Source: Syntrophaceae bacterium UBA1163 (GTDB taxonomy: Bacteria > Desulfobacterota > BSN033 > UBA1163). Taken from it: a stretch of 20,473 nucleotides of DNA. Shown here piece after piece: positions 6,876-14,293 of the stretch (position 1 is the stretch's first letter; each line of letters begins with the position of its first letter). Location: positions 1 to 20,473 of the forward strand of contig DBZJ01000182.1 in NCBI GenBank assembly GCA_002311635.1. The letters are read 5' to 3'. The translations under genes and the position numbers were made by a program. Under the pieces are notes generated by a model that saw only the letters and a list, made by a program, of their open reading frames with translations, had not been told where the DNA came from and ran no database searches.

Positions 6876-7618
6876 TTGTATTCGACCGAGTCTCATTTTC
6901 TTATGGGATACAGCAAGTCTTGAAAGGTGTCAGTTTTTCCATCCCTTTCAATGAAAGGGTAGCCATTCTTGGAGGAAGTGGGGACGGGAAGACAACACTT
7001 CTCAAGCTAATCGTGGGACTTTTAAAACCCGATTCTGGAAGAATTGTCGTTGATGGGGAGGACATCACGGATAAAAACGAGGACGAACTCAGGGAAGTCA
7101 GAACGAAATTCAGCATTGTTTTCCAGGAAGGGGCGCTTTTTGACTCGCTCAATGTAAAGGAGAATATCGCCTTTGGCCTAAGGGAATACTCGAAAATGAC
7201 CGAAGAGGAAATCGATAAGAAGGTGAGAGGACTACTTGGGGAGGTGGGTCTGGAGCACGCGATCGAATTGATGCCCGAAGAGTTGAGCGGTGGCATGCTT
7301 AGAAGGGTTGCCATTATGAGGTCCCTGGCAGCGTTCGATCCCAAAATGTTTCTGTACGACGAGGCGACCACCGGGCTCGACCCTGTGAATGCGGATATTA
7401 TATGCAAGTTGATTGTCGATTTGACTCAGGGCGGAAAAGGCTTTATTATCGTCACCCACAAGGTTTTCGATGCTCTCAGGCTGGCGGAAAGATTTATGTT
7501 TCTAAAAAACGGCTCGATCCTATTTGACGGAAACAGAGACCAGTTGATGCAGTCGTCCATCCCGGAGATCCGCGTATTTCTGACTGAGTTAAATCCCCCC
7601 TTGCCGGCATCTTCCTAA
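6872..7618 (+). CDS. mlaF: MlaF family ABC transporter ATP-binding protein
   Basis: Cytoplasmic ATPase driving the MlaE permease. From the ATG at 6872 the product is 248 residues. The Walker A is GGSGDGKTT (34-42) with Asp at the fifth position, where Ser, Val or Ala is usual. The Q-loop is Gln85, the signature is LSGGM (138-142), the Walker B ends YDEA (162-165), and the switch His is in VTHK (196). The ATG overlaps the mlaE stop by four bases and has no ribosome site of its own, so translation is probably coupled. The open frame runs farther upstream inside mlaE, but without MlaF similarity. The last residues (about NPPLPASS) are encoded by the left arm of an inverted repeat at 7588-7636. 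Confidence 0.93.
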   Translation: MIVFDRVSFSYGIQQVLKGVSFSIPFNERVAILGGSGDGKTTLLKLIVGLLKPDSGRIVVDGEDITDKNEDELREVRTKFSIVFQEGALFDSLNVKENIAFGLREYSKMTEEEIDKKVRGLLGEVGLEHAIELMPEELSGGMLRRVAIMRSLAAFDPKMFLYDEATTGLDPVNADIICKLIVDLTQGGKGFIIVTHKVFDALRLAERFMFLKNGSILFDGNRDQLMQSSIPEIRVFLTELNPPLPASS

Positions 7619-7636
7619 AAAAAGGGGGAGGTTAAC
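7588..7636. repeat. Inverted repeat spanning the mlaF stop codon
   Basis: GTTAAATCCCCCCTT (7588-7602) pairs imperfectly with AAGGGGGAGGTTAAC (7622-7636), enclosing the mlaF TAA at 7616-7618. It belongs to the AAATCCCCCTT / AAGGGGG type of dispersed palindrome. It lies in the mlaF-mlaD gap and may form an intercistronic hairpin. It also provides the C-terminal codons of MlaF. Confidence 0.55.
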
Positions 7637-7652
7637 CATTGAGGAGACTAAA

Positions 7653-8633
7653 ATGTTCGATATCAAAAAACAGCTCAGATGGTCAAAACTAAAGGCCGGT
7701 CTGGTCATCACGATTGCGTTCTTAGCACTATTGGTGGCCGTGTTTTTTGCGGGAAACATCGAGAAAATATTTTCACCAAAGACCGAGTTGAAAGCAGAGT
7801 TTCGGGATGTCAGAGGGTTAAGAAGAGGTGCCCCTGTCTGGATATTCGGCACAGAGGTAGGCTCCGTGAGAAACATCCACTTGGACCCAGTCCGCGGAGC
7901 CATCGTGACCATTTCTATTAATAAAGACGCCCTGAGGTTTCTCAAAAAGGACTCCCAAGCAAGTATTCTGACCATGGGACTTCTGGGCGACAAATACATT
8001 GAACTGAGTGCCGGCTCTCCCGGGGCAGCGCCACTCCAACCTGGCGAACTGATAAAGGGAACAGAGGCAATCCAATTCTCCCAGATCATCGAGATTACTT
8101 CTGTAGCCATCGGGAAAATGGGCGACTTCATAGACAAACTCGACATCCTTGTGACGAAAATGGAAAAGGGGGAAGGGACCGTTGCTAAATTTTTCACCGA
8201 CCCTGCCATCTATAATAATCTAAAGAAGTCCACAGAAACCCTTGCTCTGCTATTAGAAGACATCAAAAATTCTGAGGGCACCTTGAAGATGCTCATCGAA
8301 GACCCCTCTCTCTACAAAAAAACCGCAACGACGATCTCATCGATTGAAGAATTTACCAGAAAACTGAATGAGGGCTCCGGGACGTTGAAGAAACTGATTG
8401 AAGACCCTGAATTGTACGGCAACCTCAATCAGGCGGCCTCACGGCTCTCCTCTATCTTGGAAGGTGTAGAAAAAGGCAAAGGCATGGCAGGAGCATTACT
8501 CAGCGATGAAGAACTTGTAAAGGAGCTGCGAGATCTCCTTCTGGAGCTTAGGAAATTGAGCTCCGAATTGGAGGGCCTGGCGAAAGATATCAAAGAACAC
8601 CCAAAGAAATACCTTAAATTCAGCGTATTTTAA
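7653..8633 (+). CDS. mlaD: MlaD-like MCE domain protein with a four-fold 34-residue repeat
   Basis: Substrate-binding MCE subunit anchored in the inner membrane and projecting into the periplasm. The 326-residue protein has one N-terminal membrane helix (about 15-33), then a single MCE domain (about 44-122, with GLRRGAPVWIFGTEVG and the MGLLGDKYIEL end). The C-terminal region is built from units of exactly 34 residues whose Gly-x-Gly-(Thr/Met) starts fall at residues 173, 207, 241 and 275, each followed by a (I/F)xDP(x)LY-like motif in the first three. E. coli MlaD has no such long repeat tail. A good AGGAG site precedes ATG 7653. It is the last gene of the mlaEFD unit. Confidence 0.92.
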   Translation: MFDIKKQLRWSKLKAGLVITIAFLALLVAVFFAGNIEKIFSPKTELKAEFRDVRGLRRGAPVWIFGTEVGSVRNIHLDPVRGAIVTISINKDALRFLKKDSQASILTMGLLGDKYIELSAGSPGAAPLQPGELIKGTEAIQFSQIIEITSVAIGKMGDFIDKLDILVTKMEKGEGTVAKFFTDPAIYNNLKKSTETLALLLEDIKNSEGTLKMLIEDPSLYKKTATTISSIEEFTRKLNEGSGTLKKLIEDPELYGNLNQAASRLSSILEGVEKGKGMAGALLSDEELVKELRDLLLELRKLSSELEGLAKDIKEHPKKYLKFSVF

Positions 8634-8678
8634 ACCCATCGCAGCCTTACTCATTAAGGCGACCATACGAGAAAAGAA

Positions 8679-8721
8679 CCCCGCCCCTGCCTGCCGGCCC
8701 CGGTCCAGACCGAGGGCGGGG
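8679..8721. repeat. GC-rich palindromic repeat after mlaD
   Basis: CCCCGCCC (8679-8686) pairs perfectly with GGGCGGGG (8714-8721). Inside, CGGTC and GACCG make a further 5-bp hairpin. No T-run follows. It may stabilise or end the mla transcript, but it looks like a dispersed palindromic repeat. Confidence 0.5.
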
Positions 8722-8859
8722 CGTACCCTGAACCTAAAAAGATCTCAAAAAAAAGATTGATATAGGAATGGCGAGATGTTTAGAATGGAAAGAGACCATG
8801 AAGGTAGGGGCTAAGGAGGGTAAGCCTACAACCTTATCATACCGAAATCCAATCACCGA

Positions 8860-8914
8860 CCTGCCGACAGGCCCTGAACCTAGTCCCGCGTCTCGCGGGA
8901 TACAGGGCAGGCAG
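8860..8914. repeat. Nested palindromic repeat upstream of the octaheme cytochrome gene
   Basis: A perfect inner hairpin TCCCGCG-TCT-CGCGGGA (8884-8900) is enclosed by GCCCTG/CAGGGC (8871-8876 with 8903-8908) and by CTGCC/GGCAG (8861-8865 with 8910-8914). The TCCCGC core is shared with the hairpin at 3798-3813. Confidence 0.55.
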
Positions 8915-8960
8915 CGGAAATGATCACCTTATTGGAATATGATCTCAAAAGGAGGGAGAT

Positions 8961-10211
8961 ATGGGACGAATAACATTTCGAACGGTGCTTATTACTTTCT
9001 TTAGTTTGGTCTTTATTTCTGTTGCTTCAGCCCAGGTATGTGTGGAATGCCATAAAAAAATTACGCCTAATATTGTCTCGGATTGGCAACTGAGCAAACA
9101 CCATCAGAATAAGGTTGGCTGTTCAGATTGCCATGGTGATCAACACAAAACGGCTCAAGATGTGGCAAAGGCGAAAATTCCCACTCCCGATACGTGCGGA
9201 GCGTGCCATGAAGCCCGGGTAAAACAATTCAAAAGCGGAAAGCATGCTGTTGCGTGGGCGGCGATGAACGCAATGCCTACCATACACTGGCAACCCATGG
9301 AACTGATCGAAGGCATGAAGGGCTGCGGAGGATGCCACAAGATTGGGCTGAAGAGCGAAACCGACATAAAGGAATTAAAGAAGGAAGGCGTAGGATTTGG
9401 CCTGGCCTCCTGCGACGCATGCCATACCCGGCATACTTTCTCCGTTCAGGAAGCGAAGCAACCACAGGCCTGCCAGACCTGCCACACGGGTTTCGACCAT
9501 CCTCAATGGGAGATGTATTCTGGCTCGAAACATGGCGTCCGATACATGCTTAAGCAAATCAAGGTGCTCCCTTCAACCATTTCCGCCCCAACCTGCCAGA
9601 CCTGCCATATGCAGAACGGAAATCACGGTGTACTCACAGCCTGGGGATTTCTTGCCGTGAGACTCCCCATGCCGGAGGACAAGCAGTGGGCCGCTGACCG
9701 TGCAACGATTCTACAGGCCCTTGGGGTTCTCGACCCTGAAGGGAAACCGACCGACCGCTTAGACGTGGTGAAGGCGGCAAATGTGGCCCGGCTGACCCAG
9801 GAAGATTGGCAGAAAGAGCGCGACAAGATGGTTAAGGCATGTAACCGATGTCACTCTATCAATTTTGCTAAAGCAGAGCTGGCAAAAGGCGATATGACGA
9901 TTAAAGACGCAGATCGTCTCATGGCAGAGGCAATCCGGACAGTAGCCAGTCTTTACAAAGACGGCATCCTTCCCAAACCCAAAAACTATGCTTATCCGTT
10001 TCCGGACTTGCTCACCTTTTCTGATGCTCCAACCGTCGTCGAGCAAAAACTCTTTGTCATGTTTCTCGAACACCGGATGAGGACATTCGAAGGAGCATTT
10101 CATGCGAACCCGGACTATGCCTTCTGGTATGGCTGGAGCGAGATGCAGAGGGACCTGACAGAAATTAAGGAAATGGCGGCAGAAATGCATGAAAAGGCAA
10201 AAAAGAAATAA
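8961..10211 (+). CDS. Octaheme c-type cytochrome of the hydroxylamine oxidoreductase (HAO)-like family
   Basis: Exported multiheme cytochrome likely to act on hydroxylamine, nitrite or NO in the periplasm. The signal peptide ends ASA|Q at residue 24. Exactly eight CxxCH heme-binding motifs start at residues 27, 54, 79, 122, 151, 171, 212 and 294, and their spacing (seven closely spaced, then a gap of about 80 to the eighth) follows the HAO-like order. The C-terminal helical part, with ADRLMAEAIRTVASLYKDGIL and NPDYAFWYGW (about 383-392), is HAO-like. At 416 residues it is clearly shorter than the HAO of ammonia oxidisers. Whether Tyr386 matches the heme-crosslinking Tyr of oxidative HAO cannot be settled without alignment. 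Without that crosslink the enzyme would be expected to be reductive. AAGGAGGG precedes ATG 8961. It is the first gene of the cluster with a quinol NO reductase. Confidence 0.87.
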   Translation: MGRITFRTVLITFFSLVFISVASAQVCVECHKKITPNIVSDWQLSKHHQNKVGCSDCHGDQHKTAQDVAKAKIPTPDTCGACHEARVKQFKSGKHAVAWAAMNAMPTIHWQPMELIEGMKGCGGCHKIGLKSETDIKELKKEGVGFGLASCDACHTRHTFSVQEAKQPQACQTCHTGFDHPQWEMYSGSKHGVRYMLKQIKVLPSTISAPTCQTCHMQNGNHGVLTAWGFLAVRLPMPEDKQWAADRATILQALGVLDPEGKPTDRLDVVKAANVARLTQEDWQKERDKMVKACNRCHSINFAKAELAKGDMTIKDADRLMAEAIRTVASLYKDGILPKPKNYAYPFPDLLTFSDAPTVVEQKLFVMFLEHRMRTFEGAFHANPDYAFWYGWSEMQRDLTEIKEMAAEMHEKAKKK

Positions 10212-10215
10212 TAAT

Positions 10216-10246
10216 CCTCGCCCGCCCTTTATAAAGGGGGGCGAGG
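10216..10246 (+). repeat. Strong intercistronic hairpin between the cytochrome and M24 genes
   Basis: The left arm CCTCGCCCGCCCTTT (10216-10230) pairs with AAAGGGGGGCGAGG (10233-10246), with one bulge. It lies between the octaheme cytochrome stop and the ribosome site of the next gene. It could stabilise the upstream message or lower expression downstream. Its base make-up also matches the dispersed palindromes of this window. Confidence 0.55.
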
Positions 10247-10267
10247 GGAATCAATGGAGGCTTAGAA

Positions 10268-11389
10268 ATGTGTGCTCAACAATATCCGGAACGTCTAACG
10301 CGATGCAGCCAATTGATGAAGGAAGCAGGTCTCAACGTCCTTTTGCTCACCAAACCTTCGAATATGTTCTACCTGACAGGTGACGGGCGACTCTGCGCCT
10401 ATGCCATGATCACTCAGGATGGAAAGGTGGCTCTGGGAGTTCCGCAAACCGATGTCATGGATGTAAAACAACTCGCCCACTTTGATCACATCGTTGGCTT
10501 TGATGATGAAGTGGGGATGATCCACTCCATCGCCCACAACTTTGAACATTTTGGAGTGAAAGAAGGGAGTGTCGGGCTGGAGTATACCTTTCTCACACAA
10601 TCCATGATGGGCATACTCACCCATCCCCATGCCAAACCTGCAGCAATAATAGTCAAGGATTGCACGCACATCCTTTCTGAATTGCGTATCGTCAAGGATA
10701 AAGAGGAGATCAAACGCATCAAAGCCGCAGCAAAAGTGGCTGTAAAGGGAATGAAAGCAGCCGTGGGAGCTTTGAAACCAGGGATGACGGAGAGCCAGGT
10801 GGCGGCCAAGGCGGAGTTTGCTATGCGACGGGCTGGCGCAGAGGAGTTCTGGCGCACTTACGTCTCTTCTGGCCCGCGCACGAATATTGCCCATGGTTTT
10901 CCAACACTTCGCAAATTGCAGGCCGGCGATCTGGTGATGATCGACATCCATCCTATCGTCAACGGTTATAGTGCGGATATCTGCAGGACGGTGTGTGTAG
11001 GTCAACCGACGGCCGAGCAGCAGACCGCTTACGATCTATATCTGAAAGCTCAGCAAAACACCATCGCCAAAGTGAAGACGGGAGTTGGAATGGTTGAGTT
11101 GGAGCAGACGCTTCGTCAAGTGGTCAAAGAAGGAGGGCATGGCGGGCATATCTTTGGACCTCCCATTCATGGGGTGGGCATTGACTTCGAGGAATCTCCT
11201 TTGCCTCCGGGCCATGCCTTCTTCCATGGGGAGAAAGAGCCACTTCCTCTCGAGAGGAACGTAGTCATCGCAGTAGGTAATTGTGGATTGTACACAGGTC
11301 CGTGGGGCGTCCGGGTAGAAGACACCGTGGTGGTGAGCCTGAAAGGACCGATGGTTCTAACCGAATATCCTCGGCAACTTGAGAAATAG
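10268..11389 (+). CDS. M24 family (Xaa-Pro aminopeptidase/creatinase-like) protein with altered metal site
   Basis: A 373-residue protein of the pita-bread fold, with a creatinase-type N-terminal domain (about 1-130) and an M24 catalytic domain (about 145-370). Of the five usual metal ligands, Asp226, Asp237 (11 residues apart, as usual), His301 (in IHGVG) and Glu351 (GVRVED) are present. The Glu of the usual EPGxY motif is replaced: the sequence reads VGNCGLY, placing Asn338 (or Gly337) there. The His of the common HE motif is also changed (FEES). M24 proteins without full ligands include creatinase, which hydrolyses a small guanidino compound. A non-peptide substrate is therefore possible but unproven. 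GGAGG precedes ATG 10268. The gene lies between an HAO-like cytochrome and NorB, 21 bases from the latter. Confidence 0.88.
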   Translation: MCAQQYPERLTRCSQLMKEAGLNVLLLTKPSNMFYLTGDGRLCAYAMITQDGKVALGVPQTDVMDVKQLAHFDHIVGFDDEVGMIHSIAHNFEHFGVKEGSVGLEYTFLTQSMMGILTHPHAKPAAIIVKDCTHILSELRIVKDKEEIKRIKAAAKVAVKGMKAAVGALKPGMTESQVAAKAEFAMRRAGAEEFWRTYVSSGPRTNIAHGFPTLRKLQAGDLVMIDIHPIVNGYSADICRTVCVGQPTAEQQTAYDLYLKAQQNTIAKVKTGVGMVELEQTLRQVVKEGGHGGHIFGPPIHGVGIDFEESPLPPGHAFFHGEKEPLPLERNVVIAVGNCGLYTGPWGVRVEDTVVVSLKGPMVLTEYPRQLEK

Positions 11390-11410
11390 ACTCACGCTAA
11401 GGAGAATACC

Positions 11411-13678
11411 ATGGCAGAGAAAAAAGGTCCTTCTCAAAAACTGTCCCCCTGGTGGAGAAGGTCTGTTATCATCGTCTTAGTCATAGGGTTTTCCGTGTTG
11501 ATCTGGATGGCCATCCGGGCGCATGAGGATGCCCCACCCATTCCCGAAAATGTTGTGGGTCCATCCGGGGAAACGATCTTTACCCACAACGATATCGTGA
11601 CTGGCCAACAAGTCTTCCTGAAATACGGACTGATGGAGAATGGGACCATCTGGGGGCACGGTGCCTATCTCGGGCCTGATTTTTCCGCCGAGTATCTTCA
11701 CACGCTTGCCGTGGATACGAGTACCCTCCTCGCAAAACAGATTTATCATCTCGAGTGGCAGGACCTCACATTGACTGAACGAGCTGCCGTCACTGCAGAA
11801 GTCCAGCAGTTGCTGAAACAGAATCGCTATGACCAGCAGACCAAAACGTTGACCTTCACCCTTCCTGAAGTAATGTCTTACGGAAACCAAATAAGAAAGT
11901 GGACAGAATACTTTGCACAACCCCTGTTAAATCGAGGCTTGCTGATCAACCATATCAAGGATCCAAAAGAGCTCCAGCAACTGACCGCTTTCTTTGCCTG
12001 GACCGCATGGGCCTCCGCATCAAATCGTCCTGGGAAATCATTTTCTTACACAAATAATTTCCCTTACGATCCCATGATCGGAAATACACCAACCGGTGAC
12101 GCGGTTCTCTGGAGTGCTTTGAGCCTTATTACCCTCCTTGCCGGAACAGCCATCGTTCTTTTCTCCTTCGGCAGATTCAATTTTCTTGGCTGGAAAGGTG
12201 GGGGCGAACATATCCATCCTCAAATGATCCCCGGGGCGGTCGCCGAAAGCCAGAAAGCGACAATAAAGTATTTTGTAGTTGTTGCCTTGCTATTTTTAGC
12301 CCAGGTCCTCGTCGGAGGCGCAACGGCTCACTACCGCGCCGATCCGGGAAGTTTCTATGGCATTGATCTATCTTCATTCTTTCCAGGCAATGTCTTTCGC
12401 ACCTGGCATTTACAGTTAGCCATCTTTTGGATAGCCACCGGCTATATCGCAGGAGGGTTGTTTCTCGCCACCTCATTGGGAGGCAGAGAACCAAAAGGCC
12501 AGGCAAAATGGATCCATTTTCTCTTTGTTGCACTGGTTATCGTCGTCTTCGGCAGTCTGCTGGGCGAGATGCTTGGCGTCTATCAACTCCTTGGAAAACT
12601 CTGGTTCTGGTTTGGACATCAGGGATGGGAATATCTTGACCTGGGTCGTGCCTGGCAGATTTTGCTGGCGATCGGCCTGATCATCTGGCTCGTCTTGATA
12701 TTCAGAGCGAGCAGTCCCGCAAGAAAAAAACCGGAAGAACGTGAGATTTCCACCCTCTTCCTGTTGGCGGCTCTTGCGATTCCTCTGTTTTATCTACCGG
12801 CCATGTTCTTCACCAGTACGAGCCACTTCACGGTGGTGGACAACTGGCGTTTTTGGATTATCCATCTGTGGGTGGAAGGCTTCTTTGAACTCTTTGTCAC
12901 CACGATGGTGGCTGTCCTCTTCTACAAGCTCGGAATGGTCACCCGAATAACAGCAACCCGGGTCATTTACTTAGATGCGATTCTTTTCCTCGGGGGCGGC
13001 ATCATCGGCACGGCGCATCACTGGTATTGGACGGGACAGTCAAACGTAACGATGGCCTTTGCCGCCACCTTTTCCGCCATGGAGGTCGTACCCCTGACAC
13101 TGCTGACACTGGATGCCTGGGACTTTATAAAGTTGTCCGAGGGAAAATGCGACATCTGCGGCAAAGAAATCTCGATCCCTCACAAATGGACCTTCTATTT
13201 TATGATGGCGGTGGGATTCTGGAACTTTGTCGGGGCTGGGATATTCGGGTTTCTCATCAACCTGCCTATTGTCAGCTATTTCGAGGTGGGCACGATACTC
13301 ACCCCCAATCACGGCCATGCTGCGATGATGGGCGTGTTCGGAATGTTCGCTGTTGCCTTCATGGTTTTCGCCATTCGGCAGGTATTGCCCGATGAAGAGT
13401 GGGCACGGGTGGAGAAATATATTCGGCTCTCCTTCTGGGGGCTGAATATCGGCCTGGCGGGGATGGTGGTTCTGAATCTCTTTCCTGGGGGCGTGCTCCA
13501 GTTCTTCGATGTATTGAAGAACGGATATTGGCATGCGAGAGGTCCTGAGTTTCTAAATGCTCGCATCACCACTCTGATCGAGTGGATGCGTTTGCCGGCG
13601 GATGCCGTTTTCATTCTGTTGGGCGTGGTCCCTTTACTCATTTCAGCAGGACTCACCTATCGATTCGTGAGAAGATGA
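11411..13678 (+). CDS. norB: Quinol-dependent nitric oxide reductase (qNOR)
   Basis: Inner-membrane heme-copper-superfamily enzyme reducing two NO to N2O with electrons from quinol. The 755-residue length is normal for qNOR, in which a NorC-like N-terminal extension without a heme motif (about 40-225, with IWGHGAYLGPDFSAEYLH) is fused to a membrane core of about twelve or more helices. Conserved residues are His333 (WHLQL), His485 and Glu489 (HLWVE), His536-His537 and Glu558 (AMEVVPL), and His634/His636 (NHGHAAMMG). The non-heme iron ligand set HxxxE...HH is intact, unlike the changes reported for NO dismutase, so NO reduction is the best call. A loop at about 576-590 carries CDIC (Cys580, Cys583), which I do not recall from canonical qNORs. 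AAGGAGA precedes ATG 11411. Confidence 0.95.
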   Translation: MAEKKGPSQKLSPWWRRSVIIVLVIGFSVLIWMAIRAHEDAPPIPENVVGPSGETIFTHNDIVTGQQVFLKYGLMENGTIWGHGAYLGPDFSAEYLHTLAVDTSTLLAKQIYHLEWQDLTLTERAAVTAEVQQLLKQNRYDQQTKTLTFTLPEVMSYGNQIRKWTEYFAQPLLNRGLLINHIKDPKELQQLTAFFAWTAWASASNRPGKSFSYTNNFPYDPMIGNTPTGDAVLWSALSLITLLAGTAIVLFSFGRFNFLGWKGGGEHIHPQMIPGAVAESQKATIKYFVVVALLFLAQVLVGGATAHYRADPGSFYGIDLSSFFPGNVFRTWHLQLAIFWIATGYIAGGLFLATSLGGREPKGQAKWIHFLFVALVIVVFGSLLGEMLGVYQLLGKLWFWFGHQGWEYLDLGRAWQILLAIGLIIWLVLIFRASSPARKKPEEREISTLFLLAALAIPLFYLPAMFFTSTSHFTVVDNWRFWIIHLWVEGFFELFVTTMVAVLFYKLGMVTRITATRVIYLDAILFLGGGIIGTAHHWYWTGQSNVTMAFAATFSAMEVVPLTLLTLDAWDFIKLSEGKCDICGKEISIPHKWTFYFMMAVGFWNFVGAGIFGFLINLPIVSYFEVGTILTPNHGHAAMMGVFGMFAVAFMVFAIRQVLPDEEWARVEKYIRLSFWGLNIGLAGMVVLNLFPGGVLQFFDVLKNGYWHARGPEFLNARITTLIEWMRLPADAVFILLGVVPLLISAGLTYRFVRR

Positions 13679-13700
13679 TGGGCGAAAAGGAGGGATCGAC

Positions 13701-14183
13701 GTGAGAAAGATATTGATTGCCATTGATGGCTCAGAGGGCGCTTCAAAAGCAGTGGACTATGCGGGCAAACAGTTCACGGGTATAAGTGATTTACAGATCA
13801 CCCTCTATCATGTCTCCCCGGGAGTTCCTCCGGAGCTCTGGGATGACGGGCATATCCTGAATGAAGAGGAAAAGGCGGCCAGAAGAAAAGTTCTCGACAA
13901 GTGGCTGGCCAACCAACAGGCCAAGATCGAGTCTGTTTTTCAGCCCGCGATTGAGAGCCTCACGCAGAGAGGGATCAACCCGAAGCAGATCGAAACGAAG
14001 TCGGTTTCCGAGTCCGTCAAAAACACGGCGGAATGCATTCTGGCCGAAGCCAAGGCGGGGGGATATCAGACTCTGATTATGGGACGATGCGGTGCCTCGG
14101 CTACGGCACACGCTCTCATGGGAAGCATTGCGAACAAGATCACCAGTCGAGGAGCAGGAATAGCCGTCTGCCTGGTGGGATAG
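13701..14183 (+). CDS. Universal stress protein (UspA family)
   Basis: Cytoplasmic nucleotide-binding stress protein of 160 residues, a single Usp domain. The N-terminal strand MRKILIAIDGSEGASKAVDYA and the C-terminal ATP-binding pattern G-2x-G-9x-G-S (MGRCGASATAHALMGS) are both present, so ATP binding is likely. The GTG start at 13701 has AAGGAGGG upstream. It lies 22 bases after norB, in the same apparent operon. Usp genes often accompany anaerobic respiration genes, but the exact role here is unknown. Confidence 0.92.
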   Translation: MRKILIAIDGSEGASKAVDYAGKQFTGISDLQITLYHVSPGVPPELWDDGHILNEEEKAARRKVLDKWLANQQAKIESVFQPAIESLTQRGINPKQIETKSVSESVKNTAECILAEAKAGGYQTLIMGRCGASATAHALMGSIANKITSRGAGIAVCLVG

Positions 14184-14293
14184 TTAACCTCGGTAAAAAC
14201 AGACAACGAAATGGAGTTCGAACATGAAGTGTTACCGTAAGATTTGTTCGCCCTTTTGTTCAAAGATCTCTTTACGCTTAAAATGACCGATTG

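Larger units (their letters stand above)
8634..8960. other. 327-bp intergenic region with two palindromic repeats
   Basis: It holds two palindromic repeats (8679-8721 and 8860-8914) and the hao leader. No convincing sigma-70 or sigma-54 promoter and no clear FNR, NsrR or NorR site was found by eye. A 51-codon open frame at 8768-8923 crosses the second repeat and lacks a ribosome site. Confidence 0.5.

Noticed and set aside
8634..8960. NO-responsive regulator or sigma-54 site upstream of the octaheme gene
   Set aside because: No palindrome fitting FNR/DNR, NsrR or NorR and no GG-N10-GC pair of sigma-54 type could be found by eye.
10295..11005. Long open frame (236 codons) on the minus strand opposite the M24 gene
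   Set aside because: It is fully antisense to a well-supported gene, has no motif or ribosome site, and reflects codon bias of the real gene.
13040..13534. Open frame of 164 codons antisense to the NO reductase
   Set aside because: It is a shadow of a conserved membrane-protein region and has no recognisable feature.
11411..13678. Possibility that the NorB-like gene is an NO dismutase
   Set aside because: The His/Glu ligand set (His485, Glu489, His536, His537) and quinol-side His333 are intact, whereas dismutases show replacements at such positions.
14224..14286. Tiny frame of 20 codons (MKCYRKICSPFCSKISLRLK) between the Usp and c/b5 genes
   Set aside because: Too short to support by sequence alone, although its three cysteines are curious.
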